Program-made: the position numbers and the translations under genes
Notes under the pieces: model-generated
The model's database searches: none
Seen by the model: the letters and a program-made list of their open reading frames with translations, nothing else
What the model was told of the DNA's origin: nothing
Source: Acetobacter conturbans
GTDB taxonomy: Bacteria > Pseudomonadota > Alphaproteobacteria > Acetobacterales > Acetobacteraceae
Direction: 5' to 3'
Assembly (NCBI RefSeq): GCF_011516755.1
Contig: NZ_WOSY01000002.1
Location: forward strand, 124,001 to 188,000
Length of the DNA stretch: 64,000 nucleotides
Shown: piece by piece, positions 8,414-16,959 of the stretch
Layout of the letters: every line of letters begins with the position of its first letter
How positions within the stretch are numbered: position 1 is the first letter of the stretch

Positions 8414-8914
8414 TCAGGCTGCGTGAGCCGTCAGGGATGCCGGAAGATCGGCAATTGCCTTGTCGATAAAGGCAGAAGCCGACTGGGCATCAATCGTCTC
8501 ACCAATAACGCGACGCGCGCTGCCGAAAGCTGCTTCGACCGCTGCCGCACGAACTTCTTCAACCGCAGCGCGTTCAGCTGCGGAAATCCGGTCACGCGCC
8601 ATCTGCTCGCGCCGACGCAGCATTTCTTCAGCATCCAGACGCGCTTTAGCTGCCATATCCTCGGCCTGCTTGCGTGCCTGCTCCACGACTGCATTCGCTT
8701 CGGCGTAAGCCTGCTCACGCTCGCGCATGGCATCTTCTCGCATCTGCTCTGCTTCCCGCCGAAGGCGAGCGGCTTCTTCAAGCTCTACGCGGATGCGATC
8801 AGCGCGGGCATCAAGAAGCTGGGTAAGCGGCTTCCAGATTTTCGGTCCAAAAACGGCAAAAAACAGCACGAAGGACGTTGCGTACCAGAAGCCAGCTTGC
8901 TGAAAAATAGACAC
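8414..8914 (-). CDS. atpF: F0F1 ATP synthase subunit b
   Basis: Peripheral-stalk subunit b, 166 residues. One N-terminal membrane span (FWYATSFVLFFAVFGPKIW) is followed by a long charged coiled coil (RADRIRVELEEAARLRREAEQM...) that dimerises with b' and reaches F1. The start is GTG at 8914 with GAGGAG about nine bases upstream. It is the last F0 gene in the order I-a-c-b'-b usual in Alphaproteobacteria, 16 bases after b'. Confidence 0.95.
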   Translation of the reverse strand: MSIFQQAGFWYATSFVLFFAVFGPKIWKPLTQLLDARADRIRVELEEAARLRREAEQMREDAMREREQAYAEANAVVEQARKQAEDMAAKARLDAEEMLRRREQMARDRISAAERAAVEEVRAAAVEAAFGSARRVIGETIDAQSASAFIDKAIADLPASLTAHAA

Positions 8915-8930
8915 CGACCTTATCTCCTCG

Positions 8931-9548
8931 TCACGCTATCGCTTGCCGCGACGCAGCCTCAGAAGCCACCTGATGAGCAACGGCTGTTTCGATACGAGCC
9001 CGATCAGGCCGGGAGCCTGTCAGCTTCTGAACCAGTGTTTCGGCAACATCCGAAGCTATTGGTTTCAGGGATTCCAAAGCGCGTGCCCGCTCGGCAGCCA
9101 CGGCTTTTTCAGCTGATGTGATCTCGGTTTCGAGTTTCGCACTCAATTCCGCCAGACGGGCAGCTGCCGCTTTCCGCTCCTGATCAAGAACCGCATCGAG
9201 ATGCGCCTGCGCTTCGGCAGATGCAGCCTTCTTGGTCTCATTCAGTTCACGAACGGCGTTGTCAGCTTCCACCTTTGCGGCATGAGCCTGATCCAGATCA
9301 CCGTTAATCCGCTGATTACGGTTCGTCAGAACAGTTTCGACGCGAGGAAGAGCCCACCCACGCAATGCGAGGTAGAAAAATAAGAAAATACCAGCACCCC
9401 ACACAACCTGCCCCGTCAGGAGCGGGTTGTGGAAGTCAAGCTGGGGCATACCCGCCGCGCGCGCGCCGGGCGCCGCCGCCATGAGAAGCGGCAGACTCGA
9501 AACTCCCGCAGCAAGGGAGCGACGAATCAGGGAAACCGGATGACGCAC
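8931..9548 (-). CDS. atpG: F0F1 ATP synthase subunit b'
   Basis: Second stalk subunit (b', also written AtpF2 or AtpX), 205 residues. It has an N-terminal Ala-rich leader (AAGVSSLPLLMAAAPGARA), a membrane span (VVWGAGIFLFFYLALRGWAL), then PRVETVLTNRNQRINGDLDQA and a coiled coil. The b' form is found in photosynthetic bacteria and Alphaproteobacteria. The longest frame starts with GTG at 9548, with GGAG eight bases upstream. The leader may be a cleaved signal or an annotation extension. Confidence 0.93.
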   Translation of the reverse strand: MRHPVSLIRRSLAAGVSSLPLLMAAAPGARAAGMPQLDFHNPLLTGQVVWGAGIFLFFYLALRGWALPRVETVLTNRNQRINGDLDQAHAAKVEADNAVRELNETKKAASAEAQAHLDAVLDQERKAAAARLAELSAKLETEITSAEKAVAAERARALESLKPIASDVAETLVQKLTGSRPDRARIETAVAHQVASEAASRQAIA

Positions 9549-9563
9549 GAGGCTACTCCGTCC

Positions 9564-9788
9564 TCAGACGAACAGGATAAGGAAGGCGATCAGCAGGGCG
9601 AACAGCGCGACTGCTTCAGTCAGCGCAAACCCAAGCATACCGAGGCCGAACACATGCGGACGGGCAGCAGGATTACGGGCGATGCTGCTGACCAGCGTCG
9701 AGAAGATGTTGCCCAGGCCAATGCCGACACCGGCAAGAGCGATAACAGCGATACCGGCACCAATTTCGCGGGCTGAAGCGAGGTCCAT
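9564..9788 (-). CDS. atpE: F0F1 ATP synthase subunit c
   Basis: Proton-carrying ring subunit of 74 residues with two membrane spans. The first hairpin helix has the glycine-rich packing stretch [13 protein letters not shown]; the loop is ARNPAAR; the second helix has the proton-binding glutamate in [16 protein letters not shown]. The ATG at 9788 has AAGGAAAA upstream. Length and motifs match alphaproteobacterial c subunits. Confidence 0.97.
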   Translation of the reverse strand: MDLASAREIGAGIAVIALAGVGIGLGNIFSTLVSSIARNPAARPHVFGLGMLGFALTEAVALFALLIAFLILFV

Positions 9789-9840
9789 TTTGGTTTTCCT
9801 TGTTTACGAAGAAGCGCGAACAGACGGGGTCTGCCCCAAC

Positions 9841-10596
9841 TCAGTGGGACACGGCCTCCCGCAGATAGATGCAGGTCAGGATGGCAAACACATAAGCCTG
9901 CAGCACACCAACCAGCAATTCCAGCCCCATCAGCGCGACATTGATCACGAGCGGGCCCACAGCAAGCACGTCACCGATGAAGCCAAGACTGGCGAGCATG
10001 ACGACGAAGCTTGCGAAGATATCGAACATCACGTGGCCAGCCACCATATTGGCGAACAGTCGGATCGACAGGCTGACGGGACGTGAAAGAAAGGAGAGGA
10101 TCTCAATCGGCACCAGCAGGGGAGCAAGCAGCATCGGGGCACCAGCAGGCATGAAGTGCGCGAAGAACTTGAATCCCTGAACCTTCAGCGAAACAACGAT
10201 GGAGAGCAGAAATACCATCATCGCGAGCGCAAATGTGACAGCGATATGGCTCGTAAAGGTATAAGAGTACGGGAGCAGGCCGAGATAGTTACCTGCGAGG
10301 ATGAAGAAGAACAGAGCGAAGATGAACGGGAAGAAAGCCGTTCCTTCTGGACCGATTGTATCCACGGCAAGGTTATGGATGAACTCATAGCAGATTTCAG
10401 CCGCTGCCTGCAGACGACCGGGGACGACTGCGGCAGGCTTCATGCCGAAATGCAGGAACGCGAGAACAATCAAACAAGCCACAACCATGAAAACCGGCGC
10501 CTGACTGAAGCGCAAAGCTTCTCCCAGACCACCGAAAATCGGATGCAGCTCGAACTGCTCGAGCACGTTGATACTTGAACCGCCCGCCAACGCCAT
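9841..10596 (-). CDS. atpB: F0F1 ATP synthase subunit a
   Basis: Integral subunit a of 251 residues that forms the proton half-channels against the c ring. It contains SLSIRLFANMVAGH, with the essential arginine of the fourth helix region, and near the C-terminus LLVGVLQAYVFAILTCIYLREA. N-terminal QFELHPIFGGLGEALRFSQAPVFM is also typical. It lies 22 bases after atpI and 52 bases before atpE. Confidence 0.96.
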   Translation of the reverse strand: MALAGGSSINVLEQFELHPIFGGLGEALRFSQAPVFMVVACLIVLAFLHFGMKPAAVVPGRLQAAAEICYEFIHNLAVDTIGPEGTAFFPFIFALFFFILAGNYLGLLPYSYTFTSHIAVTFALAMMVFLLSIVVSLKVQGFKFFAHFMPAGAPMLLAPLLVPIEILSFLSRPVSLSIRLFANMVAGHVMFDIFASFVVMLASLGFIGDVLAVGPLVINVALMGLELLVGVLQAYVFAILTCIYLREAVSH

Positions 10597-10618
10597 TCTC
10601 CCCGGCCCTTGTGACCGC

Positions 10619-10924
10619 TCAGGACTCTTTATTTTTTCGTTCCAGCGACTGCATCAGCCGCCAGACATTCAGGATACCGGCACTACCACCGAGCAATGCG
10701 AAGATCACGAGAAAAAGAGCACGAAAGTGAAACCACCGGTCCACCGCCCATCCTGCCAGCACTCCAACAACAAGCCCGCCAAGCATTTCGCTTCCCGCCC
10801 GCGAAGCCAGAGAGAGGAGTGATCTGTCCTCCTCATCCGGCTTGCCGGTTTTCGGCTGCTCCACCGCGACACGCTTCTGCGCGGCACGGAGACGTTCGTC
10901 AAAGGAATTTCTGTCCTCGGTCAT
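10619..10924 (-). CDS. atpI: ATP synthase accessory protein AtpI/AtpZ family
   Basis: Small membrane protein, about 101 residues, at the head of the F0 operon. It has a charged N-terminus (FDERLRAAQKRV) and two membrane helices (GSEMLGGLVVGVLAGWAVDRW and ALFLVIFALLGGSAGILNVWR), the pattern of the F0F1-ATPase subunit family called AtpI or AtpZ, thought to help c-ring assembly or magnesium supply. The ATG at 10924 has GGGAGG six bases upstream; a GTG at 10930 is in frame but less likely. Confidence 0.88.
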   Translation of the reverse strand: MTEDRNSFDERLRAAQKRVAVEQPKTGKPDEEDRSLLSLASRAGSEMLGGLVVGVLAGWAVDRWFHFRALFLVIFALLGGSAGILNVWRLMQSLERKNKES

Positions 10925-11240
10925 TCGCACCTCCCGATCGGGTGCAACGGCTTGCTAACGATCAGGCATTTCCGTGTCAAGCAAGCATGACGGTTCTGTA
11001 ATCACATGACACACAGGAGATGCACCCGAACGAGCTCTGACGTTGCCTGTTTTAGAAAATCGCACGCTCCGCACACCCATTTAAACGCCGTTTTAACGGC
11101 TGTTTCCGACCTTTTAACAGCCGTTAAAAAAAGATCGGTGCGACACTCCCCGGAATCCATCGCATGCGGTCCGGAACGATTCTTGATCTCAACGCCGCAG
11201 GACCCTGTGGACACCAGAACCGGAACACAAAGGCATTCCC
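10925..11240. promoter_or_regulatory. Divergent promoter region of F0 operon and Hint protein gene
   Basis: These 316 bases separate the minus-strand ATP synthase operon from the plus-strand Hint gene, so promoters for both should lie here. The notable content is the long inverted repeat at 11091-11129 with related AT-rich flanking sequence from about 11080. No gene is evident; open frames across it lack coding character. Confidence 0.5.
11091..11129. repeat. 14-bp perfect inverted repeat upstream of the Hint gene
   Basis: TTTTAACGGCTGTT at 11091-11104 is the exact reverse complement of AACAGCCGTTAAAA at 11116-11129, separated by 11 bases. The adjoining AAACGCCGTTTT (11083-11094) partly repeats the same motif. 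The stem lacks a following T run on either strand, so an operator or RNA control element is more likely than a terminator. It lies 112 bases before the Hint protein start. Confidence 0.6.
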
Positions 11241-14200
11241 ATGACCACTTCCACCACCATTTCCGGATCAGGGGCGTTCGTCATCAGTGGAGAAACAGCA
11301 TCCATCGCCAATGGGTCTGTTGTCTCCGCCACAACGGTCGTCGGAGGTGGAACGCTTGTGGTGAACGGAATCGCCAATGGAACGCGATTACAGGGAACCA
11401 CCGTCGGCGTTGCCCGGGAGATCGTCTCCAGTGGCGGCACCGAGCAGAATGCTACCCTTGTCGGAGGAACGCTGGAGGTCCTGTCCGGCGGCACCCTGAA
11501 TACTGCTCTGGTGATGTCCGGTGGTGCGGTCGATCTCGATAGCGGCGCTGTTGCCGATACCATTGTAGTGGGCTCGGGCGGCAGCGTCTCTCTCACAGGA
11601 GCGGAGGTCACCACCCTTCTTTTCGCGGGAGGCACCGCCACCATCACCAGCGCACCCCTGCCCGTTTCCAGCCTTTCGAGCGGAATGCTCACGCTGGGGG
11701 CAGACACATCCGCCGTCGGCTTCTCCGTCGGCTCAGGCGGCACGCTGGTTCTCACCGAAGGAACTGCCGTCGGGACGGTGGTGAGCGGCGCTTCGGCTCT
11801 GGAGGTAATACAGCCAGCGACATCAGGGACGGATGCTCAGGAAAGCGCCTTTCTGCTCATGAGTGGCGGTTCGCAAACTGTCTGGGACGGAGCGCTGGTG
11901 GCGGACGGAACCGTCGATGCGGGAGGCACCGAGACATTGCTGAGCGGAGCAACTGCACGCTCCGTCGCTGTCGGCTCGGATGGCAACCAGATCATCGACT
12001 CTGGTGCAATGGCCAGCGACAGCCTGGTCGAAGCCGGTGGTTCCGTCATCAACGAAGGCACGCTTCTCTTCGATGGGCAGAGTTCGATTCTGGGGCAGAT
12101 CTCGGGCTCAGGCGCCATCCTCCAGACCGGTTCAGGCATGACGGTGCGTTTTGCTTCAGGTGCTCTGGAGAATTTCTCCGGCACTGCTTCTCTCTCAGGC
12201 GGAACGATGATCGTCGAGGACGGCAAGGAAGCTGGTCATGTGAATTTTGCCTTTTCCACATCAGCCCACGAATCACTGGTTCTCGGATCCCTGCCCTCCT
12301 CCCTCTCAGTCGCTGGCTTTGGGGTCGATGATTCGATCGTCCTCTCGGGCGTCACATCAAGCATGACGCTGGATCTCACAAACGGTTCGGACCTTCTTAT
12401 CGAATCGTCAGGTACGGTGATCGAGACGATTTTTCTGGGAAGCGGACAGGATTACAGCGGAGCCGGATTGCAGTTGACCGAAAATGCGGATGGAACCGCC
12501 GCCACCCTCTCGCTGGGGAACAGCGCCTCAGCCTATAGCGGCACGATCCTTGATCCCGGCAGCACGTCCACCGTGGTGGCGTCAGGAAACGGAGCCGAAA
12601 TCGCCGCAGGTTCCACAACCATCAATACGACGGTGAACACGGGTGGACAGCTCTTTGTCGATGGGATCGGCGTTCAGGACCAGATATCCGGTGTCGAGCA
12701 GGTCAATGCGGGTGGAAGCGCTATCCAGAGCATTGTTTACGGTTCGGAACTCGTCCTTTCAGGCGGCGTAACGTCCGCGACAAAGGTGAACGGCGGCGAG
12801 CAGTCGGTCCTCGGTGGCACGGCCATCGATACGGCGGTGACAGGCCGGTACGACGCCACGGCGATCGATCAGGACACCATGATTGATGGTGTGCAGATTG
12901 TCGGCAGCGGTGGCATCGCGAGCAACACGGTCGTTACCGTCGCGTCTGCGGGCAACACCTATCTGGCCAATGGCGTCGCCCTCTCCGACAGCTATCAGTA
13001 TGTCGATGATGGCGGAACAGTCGTGGGCACGACGCTGACTGGAGAGCATCTCGGCTGGTTTTACCATACGACCCCGATGTGGGCGGACGGCTATGCGCGC
13101 CAGATTGTCGCTTCAGGCGGCGCATCGATTCGCACGACGGCAAACGCCGATGCGGTCATCGACGTGCAGGCAGGTGGCAGCGCCTCGAACGTCTCCCTTG
13201 ATGGGGGCACGCTCATTCTTGAAAATGGGGCGCTCTATGATGGCACCCTCACATTCCTACCGAATGTCGAATCCGGAGCGCAGATTTACGGGTTCGCAGG
13301 TGCCCATACGACCGCTTCCATCGTCAGTGCGAACATTGCTCAAATCGAATCGATGACGATCTCAGGCTTCGATGCGATCGGCTCGACAATCACCCTCGGC
13401 ATGGGCGGCGGCGGCAGTACGCTGGGCACCCAGACAATCGACACGGTCAATGAAATCGTCATCACCAACCTGACATTCAGTGGCAGTTCCGGAGAAATCG
13501 ACAGCGGTTATATCGGTGCTGACGGGATCCTAACGGTCACGGAAGGCAATGAGAGTGTCGCGATCCGCCTTGATGGCACGTTCGGCTCCCCCTTCTATTT
13601 CCAGAAGGCACCAGACGGCGGCACGAAAATCACCTACGGCGTTCCCTGCTATTGCCCCGGCACGCGTATCGCAACGCCGAATGGGGAACGGCCTGTCGAG
13701 GAGCTGAATATCGGCGACATGGTCATGACAGCCTCAGGCGAATCCCGTCCGATTCTCTGGATCGGTCGCCGCAGCTATGATGGACGTTTCGCCGCAGGGA
13801 ACCCTGATATCCTACCCGTTCTCATTCATGCGGGGGCACTCGGAAACGGCCTGCCACGGCGGAGACTGAAAGTCTCTCCGCTCCACGCCATGGCGCTTGA
13901 CGGTGTTCTCATCCCGATCAGCCTGCTGGTGAACGGCTCCAGCATCGTTCAGCTCAGAAAAGCCTGTCGCGTGGATTATATTCACGTCGAACTTGAGACG
14001 CATGACCTGCTGCTGGCCGAAGGCGCGCCGTCCGAAACATTCATCGACGACGACAGCCGTGCCATGTTCCACAACGCGGGCGAATATGACGCGCTCTATC
14101 CAGATGCCGCATGGTCCCCTGCCCGTTTCTGCCTGCCCCGCGTCGAGGATGGCGTGCAACTTGAAGCCATCCGCCACCGTCTTGCGATTCTGGCTCCTGG

Positions 14201-14519
14201 CATCATGGAACAAAATCGAGTCGGCGGTTTTGTCGATCTCGTGACGGAGACTGCGATCGAGGGGTGGGCCCGCTGCGATGGATGGGCCGACGAACCGCGA
14301 GAACTCATCGTCTTCCATCAGAATCAGGAAATCGGGCGCGTAATGGCAGACCGCTTTCGTGCTGACCTGACTGAAGGAGGCCGCTTCTCCGGTCGATTTG
14401 CCTTCGTTTTTCCGTTGGGAATACCCGTGAAGGCCTCGCTCATTTGCGTGGAAGACGCTGCGACCGGACAACGGCTGGTCAATCCGGCCACGACAGAAGA
14501 GGCCAGTAACGCGGCCTGA
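11241..14519 (+). CDS. AIDA-repeat surface protein with Hint (autoprocessing) domain
   Basis: Large protein of 1092 residues. Residues about 20-560 are Gly/Ser/Thr-rich AIDA-type repeats (VVSGGTEQNATLVGGTLEVLS and similar) expected to fold as a beta-solenoid. A Hint domain of the Hint2 type spans about 801-945: Cys803 starts CYCPGTRIATPNGE, then VEELNIGDMVMT, VLIHAGALGNGLPRR, His882 in SPLHAMAL, and LLLAEGAPSETFIDD. Hint domains self-cleave in inteins and hedgehog proteins; activity here is inference. Residues about 992-1085 form a module also found twice in the next gene's protein. No Sec signal peptide and no autotransporter barrel are visible, so the export route is unknown. ATG 11241 follows CACAAAGGCATTCCC, a weak ribosome site. 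Confidence 0.85.
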   Translation: MTTSTTISGSGAFVISGETASIANGSVVSATTVVGGGTLVVNGIANGTRLQGTTVGVAREIVSSGGTEQNATLVGGTLEVLSGGTLNTALVMSGGAVDLDSGAVADTIVVGSGGSVSLTGAEVTTLLFAGGTATITSAPLPVSSLSSGMLTLGADTSAVGFSVGSGGTLVLTEGTAVGTVVSGASALEVIQPATSGTDAQESAFLLMSGGSQTVWDGALVADGTVDAGGTETLLSGATARSVAVGSDGNQIIDSGAMASDSLVEAGGSVINEGTLLFDGQSSILGQISGSGAILQTGSGMTVRFASGALENFSGTASLSGGTMIVEDGKEAGHVNFAFSTSAHESLVLGSLPSSLSVAGFGVDDSIVLSGVTSSMTLDLTNGSDLLIESSGTVIETIFLGSGQDYSGAGLQLTENADGTAATLSLGNSASAYSGTILDPGSTSTVVASGNGAEIAAGSTTINTTVNTGGQLFVDGIGVQDQISGVEQVNAGGSAIQSIVYGSELVLSGGVTSATKVNGGEQSVLGGTAIDTAVTGRYDATAIDQDTMIDGVQIVGSGGIASNTVVTVASAGNTYLANGVALSDSYQYVDDGGTVVGTTLTGEHLGWFYHTTPMWADGYARQIVASGGASIRTTANADAVIDVQAGGSASNVSLDGGTLILENGALYDGTLTFLPNVESGAQIYGFAGAHTTASIVSANIAQIESMTISGFDAIGSTITLGMGGGGSTLGTQTIDTVNEIVITNLTFSGSSGEIDSGYIGADGILTVTEGNESVAIRLDGTFGSPFYFQKAPDGGTKITYGVPCYCPGTRIATPNGERPVEELNIGDMVMTASGESRPILWIGRRSYDGRFAAGNPDILPVLIHAGALGNGLPRRRLKVSPLHAMALDGVLIPISLLVNGSSIVQLRKACRVDYIHVELETHDLLLAEGAPSETFIDDDSRAMFHNAGEYDALYPDAAWSPARFCLPRVEDGVQLEAIRHRLAILAPGIMEQNRVGGFVDLVTETAIEGWARCDGWADEPRELIVFHQNQEIGRVMADRFRADLTEGGRFSGRFAFVFPLGIPVKASLICVEDAATGQRLVNPATTEEASNAA

Positions 14520-14530
14520 AGTGCCGCGTT
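14508..14530 (+). terminator. Hairpin at the end of the Hint gene
   Basis: AACGCGGC (14508-14515) pairs perfectly with GCCGCGTT (14523-14530) across 7 bases, followed by TGT. It overlaps the stop codon. It could weakly terminate transcription before the glycosyltransferase gene 48 bases downstream, or simply stabilise the message. Confidence 0.4.
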
Positions 14531-14567
14531 TGTAAATCGTTCAGGGTTTTGCGCGACGCTGCCTACC

Positions 14568-16574
14568 ATGAGTGTTTCCGCAGACCCTTCTGTTTTGCAT
14601 CGACAGGCACCTGAGGCGTCTCTTTCAGGGTTTGTCGATGTCATGACCTGTATGCCCGGCGAGGGCTGGACGATCGCAGGCTGGGTTCGCAGCAGCACAG
14701 CACCGGCTACCCGCTTCGCCATCGCCGTGCTGTGCCACGGTCAGGAAGTCGCCCGAGCCACGGCTGACAACTTCCGGCAGGATCTCGTCATTCCCGGTGA
14801 GGCTGATGGACATCACGCCTTTTCCGTTATTGTCCCTGACACCAAAGGGGTCGGCGATGCCGACCTGACGGCTTTCGATGTCATCACGCTGCCCGACCGG
14901 CAGCGTCTGCCTCTGACCGAACAACTTGCTGCAGCCGCACATGTGACAATACGGGCATCCATCGACATCATCGGACGGGACCGTATCGCTGGCTGGCTCA
15001 GAAACGAAGCGGCCCCGACCACACGGCTGAGCGTGGCCGTGATGGTGGATGGAGCACTGCGCCACCGCACCCTCGCCAATCAGTTCCGCTCCGATCTTCG
15101 GGATAGCGGGCTTGGTGATGGACGCTATGGGTTCGACATCCTCCTCAACCCGCCGCTTTCGGCGGAGAGCGATCACACCGTCGTCATTCTTTGCCCGGAA
15201 ACCGGGGCAAATCTTCCGGGATCGCCAATCCACTTCCCGGCAACGAGACGTTTCAACGAAATATTTCGTCAGCACGTCCGGCAGACTCTGGGTGGCATTG
15301 CCTCGGCCAGGCAACGCGATCAGGCGCTCGCATTTCTGGCCGAGCAGGCCGATCAGCTGCGCTTCCAGCAGGGACGAGAGGATTCGCGTCAAACAGCGAC
15401 GCTCCAGCACCGGGCTGCCCAGCGTCTGGGCCGAACCGATGCCGACGCCGCCACTCCGCCACGCCTTCTTTTTGTTGATGACCGCGCTCCCGACCCGTCG
15501 CGTGATGCGGGCTCCAACGCCCTGCTCTCCCATATGGTCGCAGCCTGTGACCTCCATTATGAGGTGAGCTTCATTGCGTCCGTCATGCCGCCCTCTTCGG
15601 CCGCCATACGACAGTTGGAAGATCAGGGAATTACCTGTTGGCATCCCCCGGCTTATCCGACTGTCGAAACTCTTCTCCGTTCCCAATCCAATTCCTTCGA
15701 CGGGATTTATTTCCATCGCCTGTCCAATGCCACGCGGTATCTCGACCTCGCGCGCCTCTACATGCCGGGCGCCCGACTGATTTCCAGTGCGGCGGATCTT
15801 GCGTGGCTGCGCCTCCAGCGAGAATCCATCGCGGAAAACCGACCGGAACTGCGTATGGCGGCGGGACAGGAGAAAGTCAGGGAACACATGGCGGCATGGG
15901 CTTCTCACGCCGTCATTACTCACTCATCGGTCGAAGCCAATCTTCTTGGCGCGGCCGTGCCTACAGCCAGCATTTACGTTGTCCCGTGGCATCTGCGCCT
16001 CAAGGAGCCACCGCTCTCCTTTGATCTGCGGCATGGTGTCGCCTTCATCGCCCATTACGGTCACGCACCCAATCTCGACGCAGCCAAATGGCTGGTTGGT
16101 GAAATCTGGCCGCGCGTACGAGCGCATTCTCCGGGGATCGAACTGCTTCTTGTAGGGAGCGCAATGCCGGATGCCGTGGTCCGAATGGACGAGATTGATG
16201 GTGTTCGCGTGCTCGGCCACGTCGCCGACCTCGATGGTTTCCTGCGATCCGTCCGGCTGACGATCGCTCCCCTGCGCTTCGGAGCCGGAATCAAGGGTAA
16301 AGTGCTTGAAAGCTGGGCCAGCGGCATTCCTTGCGTGGCCACACCCATCGCGGTGGAAGGCATGTCTCTTCCGCCTGCGCTGCTGCCTGCCGTGGCCAGC
16401 AGTGCGGAAGATATCGCCCGACTGACCTGCGAGCTTTACGAGAATAAAGACCTGTCGGAATCTCTCGCCGATGCGGGACGTGAATACATCCGTATCCGGC
16501 ATTCCGAGGAGCGTGTCCGGAACGCGCTGGAAAGAAGTCTGGGCCTGCCTCGTGTTTCGACCACTTCAAAATAG
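14568..16574 (+). CDS. GT4 glycosyltransferase with two N-terminal beta-rich modules
   Basis: Protein of 668 residues. Two copies of an unnamed module occupy about 23-120 and 126-225; each has IxGW near the start, then an acidic or polar strand, then fRxDL and G.G...F (for example IAGWVRSS..., NFRQDL; IAGWLRNE..., QFRSDLRDSGLGDGRYGF). About 300-668 is a GT-B transferase of the GT4 group: RLLFVDDRAPDPSRDAGSNAL, then HYGHAPNLDAAKWL, ELLLVGSAMPD, VRVLGHVADLDGFL, and the donor-site stretch RFGAGIKGKVLESWASGIPCVATPIAVEGM. The same module ends the Hint protein encoded 48 bases upstream, so the two probably act together. The acceptor is unknown. Confidence 0.82.
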   Translation: MSVSADPSVLHRQAPEASLSGFVDVMTCMPGEGWTIAGWVRSSTAPATRFAIAVLCHGQEVARATADNFRQDLVIPGEADGHHAFSVIVPDTKGVGDADLTAFDVITLPDRQRLPLTEQLAAAAHVTIRASIDIIGRDRIAGWLRNEAAPTTRLSVAVMVDGALRHRTLANQFRSDLRDSGLGDGRYGFDILLNPPLSAESDHTVVILCPETGANLPGSPIHFPATRRFNEIFRQHVRQTLGGIASARQRDQALAFLAEQADQLRFQQGREDSRQTATLQHRAAQRLGRTDADAATPPRLLFVDDRAPDPSRDAGSNALLSHMVAACDLHYEVSFIASVMPPSSAAIRQLEDQGITCWHPPAYPTVETLLRSQSNSFDGIYFHRLSNATRYLDLARLYMPGARLISSAADLAWLRLQRESIAENRPELRMAAGQEKVREHMAAWASHAVITHSSVEANLLGAAVPTASIYVVPWHLRLKEPPLSFDLRHGVAFIAHYGHAPNLDAAKWLVGEIWPRVRAHSPGIELLLVGSAMPDAVVRMDEIDGVRVLGHVADLDGFLRSVRLTIAPLRFGAGIKGKVLESWASGIPCVATPIAVEGMSLPPALLPAVASSAEDIARLTCELYENKDLSESLADAGREYIRIRHSEERVRNALERSLGLPRVSTTSK

Positions 16575-16959
16575 TGTAATATGAATGTGTTATGATATTT
16601 TTTTGGCACATTCACACATTATAAAATGCGGCTGTCTGATGGTGCGTCGCCTATATCGGCGGTGAGAGACTTTCTCCAATCCGATTCCTGTGAAGCAAAT
16701 TTTTAACAAACAACCTCAACCATCTGAATTCCAACAAAAATACACACAAAGAAGTGCGATTTTCTCCTCATAAGGTTCTTAGACTACCGGATTTCCACGC
16801 CATCTCCTGCCATTCCATGCCGTCCCTACGGTTGCAATCGCCGCTGATGAACTGCATCTTCCGCCCGCTTATCAAAGAGGCACCGGACGTAAAGGGCCGT
16901 GAGACCGTATCCTGTACGGTCGCCCCGTTCGGCGCCGAGGGAGAACGGTCGCCTACACG
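16575..16959. other. Long intergenic region before secD
   Basis: 385 bases without a convincing gene. An AT-rich first part (16575-16750) contains TGAATGTG (16582-16589) and its complement CACATTCA (16607-16614) around a T-rich loop. The second part is GC-rich and holds open frames with poor coding character (for example 16754-16963). It presumably includes the secDF promoter. There is no yajC here, the gene often found just before secD. Confidence 0.45.

Noticed and set aside
14625-15923. Open frame of 432 codons on the minus strand across the GT4 gene
   Set aside because: Antisense shadow; the plus strand encodes a recognisable transferase with two repeated modules.
16640-16700. Possible riboswitch or small RNA upstream of secD
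   Set aside because: Only short weak stems were found and no match to a riboswitch core that I know.
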